Shown: positions 41,321 through 50,574 of the stretch, piece by piece
How positions within the stretch are numbered: the stretch's first letter is position 1
How the letters are laid out: each line of letters starts with the position of its first letter
Origin: CALVLD01 sp964467585
Lineage (GTDB): Bacteria > Bacillota > Clostridia > Christensenellales > CAG-138
NCBI GenBank assembly: GCA_964467585.1
Contig: CAYXRF010000012.1
Span: 1 to 51,352, forward strand
Reading direction: 5' to 3'
Length of the DNA stretch: 51,352 bases
Translations under genes and position numbers: made by a program
The notes under the pieces: generated by a model
The model's input: only the letters and a program-made list of their open reading frames with translations
What the model was told of the DNA's origin: nothing
Databases searched by the model: none

Positions 41321-41670
41321 TACGGCAGAACCGTCAGGATGATTTTTGTTGCAGGTATGATGCAGACCCCCTGCTTGTAAAGGACGGCGCCGATGCGAAG
41401 GCTTCCGCCATCGGATGAATAATCCACCGACACCACGCTGCCGCTTGCGTCGTAGCTGAACAATTGGTGTATGGCGGTTGCGCTGTTACGCTGTTGTCGC
41501 TGTTACAGCTTTTGCCGCAGGTACGCTTTTGTCGCCTGCGCCTGTTGTCGCTGCGCCGCGCCGCTGTTACGCTGTTGCGCTGTTACGCTGTTACGCTGTT
41601 GCGCCGCTGTCGCTGTTGCCGCAACGCCGCTGCCCGTCGCCTGCCTATCAGCACAGGACCATTGTACGAT
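41321..41670 (-). pseudogene. RHS core remnant, frame-broken
   Basis: Minus-strand bases 41475-41399 read ATAIHQLFSYDASGSVVSVDYSSDGGS, matching the RHS core of the intact fragment at 44612-46079. Bases 41668-41641 match the YNGSVLIG coding stretch just upstream of it. Between the two lies a short-repeat expansion that destroys the frame. After SSDGGS the homology stops. No toxin tip remains. Confidence 0.75.
41476..41630. repeat. Imperfect 8-bp short tandem repeat inside the RHS remnant
   Basis: Units such as GCTGTTAC and GCTGTTGC recur many times on the plus strand over about 150 bases, interrupted by GTCGC and GCCGC variants. The corresponding place in the intact RHS fragment is only a GGCAGCGGCGCAACC codon run. 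An expansion by 8s is not a multiple of 3 and so shifts the frame. Confidence 0.75.
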
Positions 41671-41753
41671 ACCGATTACGCCGATATTGGACGGTCCAAT
41701 CCGCAGTCGCAAAGTGCAACTTGTGAATTCAAAACCAATCCATTCGTTACAAT

Positions 41754-42587
41754 TTATACCTCCTCCTCGCAAATATCCTCCGCTTTACTCTCCCGCGGCT
41801 TAATAACCAATGACGCAACAAAGAATATTAAAGCATGCGCAAACGTAAGCAGAAGTGAAAACCACTCACTATTTTGAAGGGATCCCATCGTATCACAAAC
41901 GGCAACAATAAACAATGCAGTACTACTTATGGTCAAAACCACGCCAACCGAGATGAACAGCTTTCGAAGCCGCATAAATGTGCTTTGGGGGATACTGAAG
42001 CTCATCTGCAATATCATCGCAACCGCAGAGGCGGTCAGCAGCATTGCTTTGAAGGCAATCATCAAAATATTCATGTTGATCCCGTTTGCGGCCAAACACA
42101 CTACAGACCATAAGACAGCCTTGCATATCATGATAACCGTCAAAACCGTCCATAGAACCACTGAACACTTGGCAATAGATGTGGCAGCCTTCAACGGCTT
42201 AGGCGGCCGCCTCAACAATGCAGTGAATAGAATCAGACCAACAAATATAGCAAATGGCAGGAAAATATCGATGATATTTGCAATGTGCATACTGTGTTCA
42301 TTTATCATCAATGGTGGATTCCGCAACTCATTTCTGTGAAAGTATAAGAAAACCAAATATGCAATGAACAACACTGCCAAGCCAACAATCAATACCCAAC
42401 GTACACGCATATACTCATCGTACTGCTGCCTGAACAAATGAACGATGATAAGGAACGCAGCCGCCGCATACAGCAGCGTCACAACTGATGCAGGGTATGT
42501 GCAGTAGTTCGTTGACGACATTACCCATTTAAATCCGGCAATAGTGCCGCATGTAAGCATGAGGAACGCTGAAATGAGCATTATCAC
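41754..42587 (-). CDS. Multi-pass membrane protein, candidate RHS immunity protein
   Basis: 277 aa with about seven predicted membrane helices and an acidic C-terminal tail (ESKAEDICEEEV). I recognise no family. It begins 15 bases after the stop of the RHS fragment at 42603. That is the place where immunity genes lie in polymorphic toxin loci, and a membrane location is common for protection against an incoming toxin. The start is uncertain: ATG, or an upstream GTG. A GAAAGGAC site sits at the end of the RHS gene before an out-of-frame ATG, so a small frameshift at the 5' end is possible. Confidence 0.6.
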   Translation of the reverse strand: MIMLISAFLMLTCGTIAGFKWVMSSTNYCTYPASVVTLLYAAAAFLIIVHLFRQQYDEYMRVRWVLIVGLAVLFIAYLVFLYFHRNELRNPPLMINEHSMHIANIIDIFLPFAIFVGLILFTALLRRPPKPLKAATSIAKCSVVLWTVLTVIMICKAVLWSVVCLAANGINMNILMIAFKAMLLTASAVAMILQMSFSIPQSTFMRLRKLFISVGVVLTISSTALFIVAVCDTMGSLQNSEWFSLLLTFAHALIFFVASLVIKPRESKAEDICEEEV

Positions 42588-42602
42588 AGCCGAATGTGGT
42601 TT

Positions 42603-43598
42603 TCATGATAGTCCTTTCTTGTACCCATACAGATGCTCTTCAAAAAAATTCGCACCATTTACATTGATGTTGATTACTGCGCACGACTGTTGTATATCAT
42701 GTATGCGATTGGTATTATATGCAACCCAAACATTTAATGGTAGATGCTGGCGATAACCCTGACTATACAAATATCCACCAATATGATCTTTAATTTCTCG
42801 TTTAAGACCGCCTAACGAAGCAGGAAATTGATCTGTGTACGTTCTATCATACTTTTTTAGTGCTCCATCTCTAATCAATTCAGAAACCCTATCTTCTCCA
42901 AGCATCTCGCACCAAACGTTCAGCTCAGGCATATTGCTTATATCAATCTCAATATTTCCCTCTCCATTTACGGTTGTATTATTGTATGCAGCACATATTA
43001 TTATCCCGTATATGCTTCTTTCTCTTGGCTTCCTGACGCCGCCTGCTATCTCATCATCAGTCCATGTGTCATACCATGTTACATTTGGACGACACATGTT
43101 CCCGCTTTCATCCGACATATTGACGGGATTATTCAAACAATACGCAAAGCTGTTATGCCCTAACACCCCTTGACCGGTGGAGAGGAGGACATCTGCGGAG
43201 ATGAAACGGCAGAGGGCGGGATTGTAGTAGCGGGACTGGAGATAATACCAGCCGGTCTCGCTGTCATAGACATAGCCACGGCAGCGGAAGGGTTGGTTTG
43301 CGCCTAATGAAGTTGCCAAGGAACCCGTTGTGGCAATCAGCTTGCCCCAGCTATCGTATACATATTGTACAACCGTCGCGCCCGTGCTGTCAAGCAGTTT
43401 TACAACGTCGTTCTGTGCGTTTCTTAGGTAGTAGTAGGTGGTAAAGGTAGTACCGTTGTCAGCGGAGTAGTCCACACTCACCACGCTGCCGCTTGCGTCG
43501 TAGGTATAGCCTTGTGAAAACAACTGCTCACTGTACAGCTGAAGCCCATCAAAGCGCGCCGTGTTGCGGCTGTAATTGAAGCAGGCGTTCAGCTTTAT
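42603..43598 (-). CDS. RHS core 3' end with variable C-terminal toxin tip (orphan cassette A)
   Basis: The frame is open from 43598, but no good start exists; the part from the TTG at 43523 is 306 aa. The first half carries RHS YD-type repeats and the conserved core end (YYLQSRYYNPALCRFISADVLLSTGQGVLGHNSFAYCLNNP). After NMSDESG the sequence changes to a unique ~165-residue tip ending LYGYKKGLS, with no motif I know. The N-terminal shell is missing, so it is an orphan C-terminal cassette that could act as a donor for recombination into a full-length RHS gene. The stop is followed by the membrane protein gene at 41754. Confidence 0.75.
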   Translation of the reverse strand: MKLNACFNYSRNTARFDGLQLYSEQLFSQGYTYDASGSVVSVDYSADNGTTFTTYYYLRNAQNDVVKLLDSTGATVVQYVYDSWGKLIATTGSLATSLGANQPFRCRGYVYDSETGWYYLQSRYYNPALCRFISADVLLSTGQGVLGHNSFAYCLNNPVNMSDESGNMCRPNVTWYDTWTDDEIAGGVRKPRERSIYGIIICAAYNNTTVNGEGNIEIDISNMPELNVWCEMLGEDRVSELIRDGALKKYDRTYTDQFPASLGGLKREIKDHIGGYLYSQGYRQHLPLNVWVAYNTNRIHDIQQSCAVININVNGANFFEEHLYGYKKGLS

Positions 43599-43606
43599 TC
43601 ACCATG

Positions 43607-43855
43607 TCAATCGAATCTAAATATCAAGTCCTCTTCTTCCCTGTTGTTTGCATATACCTCGCATATCCATAAATTGCTCGCGCTTGTAACAACATATACG
43701 CTATCGTCTGTGCATATGAATCATAATTCAAAGGATACCGAATCGTACGTTTCTGATTCATGTCGCTCCATTACTTCGACCTCTGCCATATCTACATTCA
43801 TTTTTCCCTCAGGAGTACTGTTCACATATATTCGACATTGCCTTTGATTCTTAAC
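43607..43855 (-). pseudogene. Remnant of an immunity-type protein gene
   Basis: On the minus strand one frame reads about 40 codons (VNSTPEGKMNVDMAEVEV...), an in-frame TGA, then another ~40 codons (FICTDDSVYVVTSASNLW...) to a stop at 43607. Composition is like the secreted parts of the neighbouring lipoproteins. It lies between the lipoprotein gene of cassette B and the core of cassette A and probably belonged to a lost cassette. Confidence 0.4.
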
Positions 43856-43897
43856 TTACACCGCTGATGTTGCCGACATATACTTTTCTTTGTTGGG

Positions 43898-44596
43898 TTA
43901 TGGTGATTGCAATGTCTCTAACACATTGCCGTCACTGCCATACCATACAGGGCCATAGTAGCATTCGCTGCCCTCGTTCTTCCAATTGCTGATATAAACG
44001 TAACAGTCCCCATTATCCAGAATATGCAGCGTTGCTTCATAGCTATATATTCCGTTATAATCTACAAAGTCAACCTGCATAGGAACTCTTTCAAAATAGT
44101 AGCCAATAAAACTAACCATTATATCATTTTTATAGCAATCGTGCAGGTTTGAAATTAGCTGATCTGTTCCATCAGTTGTAACCTGCTTTTGAGTGTCGTC
44201 TTCCAACGTGACTGTGTATGTACAGCTTTTGATATCCGAGTACAGTATTGACGGATGTTTACAAGAAGCATCCATCATCAGCGCCGAAAAATTGAATGCA
44301 TCCATGAAAATAAATGTATGTTCATCATCGCCATTTATGGCGTATACAGTCGGAATCAGGTATGATGTATCTGAATAGAAGTTCGGACAAGTCCCGATCT
44401 CATCACCCACATCATAGCACTTGATGAAGTATGGCAGAATCACATATACTGTATCGTTCCACTGAATGCTGTTACTTGAGTTGTCAACTCGTGAAAACAC
44501 AACGGGTACAGTGCCGCCCACCGGCTCTTGATTGTTGCAGCCGGTGCAGACCGCCAGCAGTAAGCATACGACTAAAGGAAAAAACTTGGTTTTCAT
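43898..44596 (-). CDS. Lipoprotein, candidate immunity protein of RHS cassette B
   Basis: 232 aa. The signal peptide ends in the lipobox LAVCTGC. The mature part is beta-rich and acidic with no domain known to me. It starts 15 bases after the stop of the RHS cassette whose tip carries an HxHP motif, so it is the best candidate for that toxin's immunity protein. A cell-surface lipoprotein would act before the toxin enters. GGAGGAG lies close before the ATG. Confidence 0.62.
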   Translation of the reverse strand: MKTKFFPLVVCLLLAVCTGCNNQEPVGGTVPVVFSRVDNSSNSIQWNDTVYVILPYFIKCYDVGDEIGTCPNFYSDTSYLIPTVYAINGDDEHTFIFMDAFNFSALMMDASCKHPSILYSDIKSCTYTVTLEDDTQKQVTTDGTDQLISNLHDCYKNDIMVSFIGYYFERVPMQVDFVDYNGIYSYEATLHILDNGDCYVYISNWKNEGSECYYGPVWYGSDGNVLETLQSP

Positions 44597-44611
44597 ATTT
44601 CTCCTCCGATA

Positions 44612-46079
44612 TTAATACAGACAAGCCACAACATATGGCAGACCATTCGTCATCGCTTCTATCGAGTTTCCGTATATCAGCAGGTCAATCATTGAAAGCT
44701 CACCTTGCAGATAGGCGTGACTTTGGGATTTGTTTAGTCGGTATACGGATCCGTTTGGCAGACCAAGATATATACTTTCGTATCCAAATCCATTATCCTC
44801 GCAACAAGCAACATCTCCTTCGGAGAATATATTCCACCCTTTCACTCTGATAGGGTGAGAGTGTACCAATGCGACTGTATCAAAACTAACAAATGATTGG
44901 AGTGAATGGGAATAATCTGCTGGAGCAACCTTCTGTGGTTCCCCCTCAGTTATATCCCTGAACCAGAACACTGTACCGTTCTCTGTTTCAGTTGCATAGA
45001 TATATGTCCCACACTCAACACCGGTCTCAGCTGTTTGTGTAATGCACATTTGCGTTGCATAGATGGCTGCTTCATCCAACGAATTAAACACCATTCCCCA
45101 ATATGCGCATTCACGCACATTATCAATGCAATCAGCGGGATAGGCACCAGTAACGTCCGACATATTGATGGGATTATTGAGACAATACGCAAAGCTGTTA
45201 TGCCCCAGCACGCCCTGACCGGTGGAGAGAAGCACATCTGCGGAGATGAAACGGCAGAGGGTGGGGTTGTAGTACCTGCTTTGGAGGTAATACCACTGGG
45301 TTTCCGCATCGTAAACATAGCCACGGTAGCGGAAGGGTTGGTCTTGTCCTAATGAAGTTGCCAAGGAACCCGTTGTGGCAATTAGCTTGCCCCAACTATC
45401 GTATACATATTGTACAACTGTTGCGCCCGTGCTGTCAATAAGCGAAATAACATCATTTTGGGCGTTTCTCAGATAATAGTAAGTGGCAAACGTGCTTCCG
45501 CCATCGGATGAGTAATCCACCGACACCACGCTGCCGCTTGCGCCATAGCTGAACAATTGGTGTATGGCGGTTGCGCCGCTGCCCGTCACCATTCCAATCA
45601 GCACAGAACCGTTGTAATAGTAGTTGGTCGTTGTGCCGTTGACCGTCTTTTGCGTCCGCAGACCGTTTTCGTCATAGGCATACGCTATTGTGGTTGCGCC
45701 GCTGCCCGTGCCGCTTGTTACGCCCGTCAGCTGCTTGCCCTGCCATGAGAGGGCTTTGCCTAAGTAGCTTGTGGGGTTGCCCATTGCGTCATACGATATG
45801 GACTGTATGCTCAAAGTGGTGTAGCTTGTGAGCATATCGCCCCATTGGGTGTTGGTGTAGCCATAGCTTGCCGCAACCGTGCCAAGCGCGCTGTTCACGA
45901 TACCCGTGGTGTAGGAGTATTTCAGCTTGCGTGTAATATTGCCCCAGTCGTCGTAGGTGTAGGTGTAGGTGGCGTTGTTGCTGTTGCTCGATCCGTAACA
46001 CAGGTTCTCGCGTGTCAGCTGATTCGCTGCGTCGTACTCATACGAATACTTTTCGGTCGCGTTGGTGAATGTGCCGCTT
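44612..46079 (-). CDS. RHS core with JAB/DUF4329-like toxin tip (orphan cassette B)
   Basis: The frame is open from 46079 (after an in-frame TAA); the first usable start is a GTG at 45898, giving 428 aa. It begins inside YD repeats (YSYEYDAANQLTRE, YTYTYDDWGNITRK) and continues through the full RHS core end. The tip after NMSDVTG is ~165 aa and contains ALVHSHPIRVKGWNIFSEGDVACC, an HxHP...S..D arrangement like the JAB/MPN metallo-domain and the DUF4329 domain often found at RHS C-termini. The N-terminal shell is lacking, so secretion from this copy is unlikely. It is the longest RHS fragment in the window. Confidence 0.75.
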
Positions 46080-46099
46080 TAATACTGCAATCCACTCTA

Positions 46100-46590
46100 T
46101 TAGTTTACTTGCGCGCCTTGAGGGCGCGGCACTGTCGCAATCCATTCGCAAAGGTCGGTAACTCCAATTAGTTCGCATTGTGCGTCAAACTCGCTTTCTG
46201 TTGAAAAGGGCCCATATCTTGTTTCGTTTTTTGTGTATACAAGCCAATATTCTACGCTTTCGGCTTCGTATTCAAGCTCGTCGTCATCCCGGCTTGCATC
46301 AACACGGCGTACACCGATATAACTTTCACCATAGCAGAAGTCGGTTATATAGCTTTCAACAGCATCGCTTGTTAGCCAAGTATTTCCTTCCAATTGGCGT
46401 TTGAGTAGTGGTATGGCGACTCCAATAGGATAGTCCTCATATTGACACGCATGATTGAAAACCCTTCCGGCAACTCATAACTCCAATCTTGTAAAAATGA
46501 TACGTCAAGAAACTCAATAGATGTATTGAACGCAAACAGGCAAATACCGACGAGGATTAACGGTGCGGTTATGCAGATAACGATAGTCAC
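46100..46590 (-). pseudogene. Frameshifted membrane protein, candidate immunity gene of a broken cassette
   Basis: Two overlapping minus-strand frames fit together. The first (46590-46372, GTG start) encodes a membrane helix (ICITAPLILVGICLFAF) and a short outer part to about MRVNMR. The second (open around 46450 down to 46100) continues with YPIGVAIPLLKRQLEGNTWLTSDAVESYITDFC to PRPQGAQVN. A single indel near 46440 would join them into one protein of about 150 residues. Its start overlaps the stop of the toxin remnant at 46587, as expected for an immunity gene. Confidence 0.5.
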
Positions 46591-46805
46591 GATTCGACGT
46601 CTCTTTTTTTGATTCCATAGTCTTTATATCCTAATCTTATTTGGGGAACATAAGTACCGTTTGTCGATGCCATCCACGGTGCATAGTTGCCTGTGCTGAC
46701 GTCAAAGCCGCTGTTCCCCGTAAGGTTGAACACCACAGAGGTTATGGCGCTGTCATATTATATATTGGCATTCGGCTTTCCAAGCTTATACGTTGCAACA
46801 AGCAG
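46587..46805 (-). pseudogene. Remnant of a toxin C-terminus
   Basis: The minus strand reads LLVATYKLGKPNANI, an in-frame TAA, then YDSAITSVVFNLTGNSGFD to KKRDVES and a stop at 46587. Only this ~70-residue end is left, and no RHS core is attached. Its stop overlaps the GTG of the frameshifted membrane gene, a toxin/immunity-like junction. Confidence 0.4.
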
Positions 46806-46806
46806 T

Positions 46807-47844
46807 TTAGTCGTTGCTTTCGAGGATCATCAGCTTGGGCATATATGCGAACGAGCCGTCATCATCAACGTAGAAAAAGCCATGGTCTCTATAATATTCA
46901 GCATTTGGCCATATGACATATCCGTCAAGTATTTCATATGGCAGAGCCTTGGTTTTTTCTGTACCATTGGGATAGTAAAACGCATAGTCTCCCAATATAA
47001 CCTCGGGCACTTGCATTCTTTCAATGGTGGATGCCTTGGTAATACCCACAATATTGTTATATTCCCCGTATGTTGTAATTGCCAGCGACTCGCTATTCAA
47101 GTCAATACTGTTAATGCTGCAGCAATCCTCGGATGTATCGATAAAAACAAATAGTGTGTTTGTGCTTGGATAGGGAAGTATATCACATGATGCCAATGCC
47201 GCCAGATCATTCTTGCCGGTGCAATAGGTCAGTAAATCATCGATCACGCTCAATGTTTCATCTGTATGAAAACTGTACTTACGCAACGAGTTGACATTAT
47301 TGATATAGTACAGGTCGTTGTCGAACTGCCAATATTCATAAACATAATCATCTGCAACCATGGATATATCGCTTGTAGAATCTACATGATAAAGATGATT
47401 CGTCATTCTGCCGTACTTATCACTGTCCGCCTTGAAAACAATTTCTCCGTTGACAATTATGAAGTCGCATACGTTTTTTGCAATGATACCGCCCCGCATG
47501 TGCGTAAAATCATAGAAGAAAATATTGTTGCATTTGTCTGCTTTCGAGTAGCCCAGATAGAGCAATAGTTTATTCACCATCCTCATTGACGTGACGTTCT
47601 CCGCAATGATATCCGGTTCGGTGGCTGATCCATTTGCAATTTTGCACCAATATAGAATTCGATCATCGATATAGCAATGTGTGCCATCACATTCTGCATA
47701 ATTTATGCTTCTGAGCGTGTAGTTAGTCAACGCATCGCTGTATGACCCTAAAGCAGAATAATCCATGCTGTTATTTTTTGTGCAGCTTGTAGTGCACATG
47801 AGTATTGACAGAATTGCCAATATTAAAGTAAATGTCTTTCTCAT
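46807..47844 (-). CDS. Lipoprotein, candidate immunity protein of RHS cassette C
   Basis: 345 aa from the ATG at 47844, preceded by GGGAGGCG. The lipobox is CTTSC. The mature part is rich in Tyr, Asp and Asn with recurring short strands (YLGYSKADKCNNIFFYDF, YVYEYWQFDNDLYYINNVNSLRKYSFHTDETLSVID), suggestive of a beta-propeller such as the DUF5050 type. It starts 15 bases after the RHS fragment stop. No precise function is known; an immunity role is inferred from position. Confidence 0.62.
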   Translation of the reverse strand: MRKTFTLILAILSILMCTTSCTKNNSMDYSALGSYSDALTNYTLRSINYAECDGTHCYIDDRILYWCKIANGSATEPDIIAENVTSMRMVNKLLLYLGYSKADKCNNIFFYDFTHMRGGIIAKNVCDFIIVNGEIVFKADSDKYGRMTNHLYHVDSTSDISMVADDYVYEYWQFDNDLYYINNVNSLRKYSFHTDETLSVIDDLLTYCTGKNDLAALASCDILPYPSTNTLFVFIDTSEDCCSINSIDLNSESLAITTYGEYNNIVGITKASTIERMQVPEVILGDYAFYYPNGTEKTKALPYEILDGYVIWPNAEYYRDHGFFYVDDDGSFAYMPKLMILESND

Positions 47845-47859
47845 ATCCAACGCCTCCCA

Positions 47860-48800
47860 TTATGTCAGGTTATATACACTGTTGTATACATGGCTTTTCG
47901 CGCGCTTGCAATAAAGCGTGGTTTCTCCAATTCCCCCAATTACTCCAACTCTATACGTTTCTTCGATATAGGTGTAGATCACTCCTTCCGGTGTATCTCT
48001 GCGGGTAACCGTTGTAAACTTAAACTCTAAGTAGTCTCCGGGTTCAAACTGATTTAACAATTCCAGAATCTGTTCAGCTGCAGACGTGATACTTCCAATA
48101 TATGGAATACCCGCAACATCTGCCAGTCCACCTAACAAGCTAAGAATGCTAATGGCTAATGCCGGATCACCAACGCTTACAATTCCGGAGAATACAACAT
48201 TTTGATAAATCGTTTTCTCACCGGGATTTCTGACATAAAGGTAATCACTTTGGACTGTTATTTTATCGGTCGGATGGCAAAAGTCATCGAGAAACGCAAG
48301 TATCGCTTGACTCTCGTATGAACTAAATATATCCGCCCCACTTCCCACACCATCAGTCATCATGGTGTTGTACGGGACATTTCCGCCGGCATCCGCACCG
48401 ATAATCGGATTGTTGAGACAATACGCATACGCGTTATGCCCCAGCACCCCCTGTCCGGTGGAAAGGAGGACATCTGCAGAGATAAAGCGGCAGAGGGTGG
48501 GGTTGTAGTAGCGGGACTGGAGATAATACCAGCCGGTCTCGCTGTCATAGACATAGCCACGGCAGCGGAAGGGTTGGTTTGCGCCTAATGAAGTTGCCAA
48601 GGAACCCGTTGTGGCAATCAGCTTGCCCCAGCTATCGTATACATATTGTACAACTGTTGCGCCCGTGCTGTCAATAAGCGAAATAACATCATTTTGGGCG
48701 TTTCTCAGATAATAGTAAGTGGCAAACGTGCTTCCGCCATCGGCGGAGAGGAGCACATCGGCGATGGCACAATCAGTCTCGGCCGTATTTGCTGTCTGCG
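47860..48800 (-). CDS. RHS core 3' end with variable tip (orphan cassette C)
   Basis: The conserved core begins at SADGGSTFATYYYLRNAQNDV and runs through the hyperconserved YYNPTLCRFISADVLLSTGQGVLGHNAYAYCLNNP. From there a unique ~180-residue tip follows, with a hydrophobic Gly-rich stretch (AISILSLLGGLADVAGIPYIGSITSAAEQI) that could be membrane-active, ending HVYNSVYNLT. Upstream of the core the frame stays open to the end of the preceding lipoprotein gene but is not RHS-like, so the 5' part is lost. No good start codon is evident. Confidence 0.72.
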
Positions 48801-48815
48801 GATTGCGCGGTAAAC

Positions 48816-49868
48816 TTACGGAGTAATATAAACCGTGTGGGTCGAGTAATCACAGCTCATGACAATTGCGAATTGGTCAAGGAAGTTTTGCAGCACGTCA
48901 CCTTGGAGTATGAGTTCGCCGTCGGTCACGACAAATCCACCACTGCCGCCCGGCGGACACAGCAGAATATTTTGAGGATACCCGTTGGTGGTCAATGCAT
49001 CGCCCTCAATATCCCAGACCATGCTTATTCCATTATACAGGATTGTGACAACGCCCGAGCTCTCGTTTATTTGAGCGCCGAGCGTACGCATAAGCGCAAG
49101 CACCGGAAGCTTTGCAGTGCGATAAATGGCGCTGACCTCTGCGACATCCAAATCTACCATCGCACCGTCAACGCTGACTGTCGCGGACTCCCAGACAGGT
49201 CTTGCGTATTCATCGCAATAGTCACTCTGCGTGTACAGTCGGTATGTGTGTGCCTTTGTCTGCCCGTCTTCAACGTATTCGCCGGAGTCTTCGATGGAGA
49301 TGAAATAGTTATCCGATTCGGTATTTACCCAAATTGCGCCGGGAAACGCATCGGCATATATTACCGAAAAGTATTTAATTTCATCCTGAATGCCGTGCTG
49401 TGTGAGATATTCCTGCAAGTTCGTCCGGTTTCCCGCAAAGTCAACGAGACTTTGGTATATTATCAGCTCATTGGGATAACCTACCCTAATAACTCCGTCT
49501 GGAATCTCATCGGTAGACCATTCTCCACGGAAGAACGTCGTAGACATAATCATACCAGTGGTACTTGACCTCTCAAAAATCGAGATTGTCGTTCCATCGT
49601 TCAGCCGGCTCAAGAGCTCCTTCGATGGGGATTGGATGAAATCGATATACCCATCCTGGCTCATCACATATATGACCAGTCTGCTCACACTTTCATCCTC
49701 GTGCGGAGGCACAGTCACCATATCAAAATACTCCGTGGGGCTTACGCCGTTGTCTGTTGAGGGCGCCGGCTGTTCGGTATCTGAAGTATCCCTTGCAGGG
49801 TTGACCTGACAGCAGGAAAGAAAAGCCATAAGGAATACGCACAAAGAGACCACCATTGTTCTTTTCAT
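48816..49868 (-). CDS. Lipoprotein with copper-amine-oxidase-N-like domain, candidate immunity protein
   Basis: 350 aa from the ATG at 49868 with GAGGTGT upstream. The signal peptide ends in a lipobox (FLSCC). A Pro/Ser/Thr linker and a ~190-residue unknown part follow. The last ~110 residues resemble the Cu_amine_oxidN1 domain (VDGAMVDLDVAE, VLALMRTLGAQINESSGVVTILYNG, GELILQGDVLQNFLDQFAIVMSCDYSTHTVYI), a cell-envelope beta domain unrelated to copper chemistry. It starts 32 bases after the truncated RHS N-terminus and probably was the immunity gene of that toxin. Confidence 0.65.
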   Translation of the reverse strand: MKRTMVVSLCVFLMAFLSCCQVNPARDTSDTEQPAPSTDNGVSPTEYFDMVTVPPHEDESVSRLVIYVMSQDGYIDFIQSPSKELLSRLNDGTTISIFERSSTTGMIMSTTFFRGEWSTDEIPDGVIRVGYPNELIIYQSLVDFAGNRTNLQEYLTQHGIQDEIKYFSVIYADAFPGAIWVNTESDNYFISIEDSGEYVEDGQTKAHTYRLYTQSDYCDEYARPVWESATVSVDGAMVDLDVAEVSAIYRTAKLPVLALMRTLGAQINESSGVVTILYNGISMVWDIEGDALTTNGYPQNILLCPPGGSGGFVVTDGELILQGDVLQNFLDQFAIVMSCDYSTHTVYITP

Positions 49869-49900
49869 AATACACCTCAATTATTCGCACTAACTTGCTG

Positions 49901-50368
49901 TCATGCAAAATCCAAATTCCATATTCCAATTTGGATACATATGCCTATCAGATTTTTGCAATCCATGGAAGCCGCAATCTTTACGAGGAAATCATTGCCG
50001 GTGTTGACATACACCGTATCGCCATCAGAGTCCGTTTGGAGAGTCAGCGTATTGTCGATGGGAAGCCACTCGCCATCCGAGAGGTAGCTTACCGGGCAGT
50101 TGTACGCAATGTACTCAATCGCTCCATCCGCCCTCCGAAAGCGTTTTTCGCTCTCACCGCGATACTCAATCAACTCACCGATAAGCGGGCTGTAGCCATC
50201 CGTATCGGTCTGCCAAACGGAATTCAGGGCTTGGGCATTCTCGGAAAGCTGTTCCTCTGCCATAATGTCCTGTGCGATAGCCGCAGCAGGCTCATACACC
50301 ACATATGCGAACGCGCATATAATTGTCAGAAGCACAGCGACCAGCTTGAAAGTTGAGTCATGTTTCAT
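49901..50368 (-). pseudogene. RHS family protein N-terminus, truncated by internal deletion
   Basis: 155 aa. A signal peptide (LVAVLLTIICAFAYVV) is followed by the region typical of clostridial RHS proteins: EKRFRRADGAIEYIAYNCPVSYLSDGEWLPIDNTL, then DTVYVNTGNDFLVKIA. After that point the sequence is no longer RHS-like and ends 20 residues on (IQIGIWNLDFA). This looks like a deletion that joined the N-terminus directly to the last residues of a former toxin tip, removing the whole repeat shell. The ribosome site GGGAGGAG is strong, so the stub may still be made and secreted. Confidence 0.6.
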
Positions 50369-50574
50369 TGACTGCTCCTCCCGTGTTTCCCCGTGTATTC
50401 TATCGTGAAAGCACTTCCGAAGTACTCTCTATATATATATCCCAAAAAAAGGCAAAATTCTCGTTTTTAAAAACAATATATTTTTGACCCGCTTTTGTGG
50501 CAGGTGGTGAGATTGCAGCAACGGGACCGGAGGTCATGCCGGTTGGTTTTGCTGCCACTATCGCTTTAACAAGC

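Noticed and set aside
46641..47154. Plus-strand ORFs across the RHS region
   Set aside because: They run opposite to the lipoprotein and RHS genes. Codon bias and ribosome sites support the minus-strand genes only.
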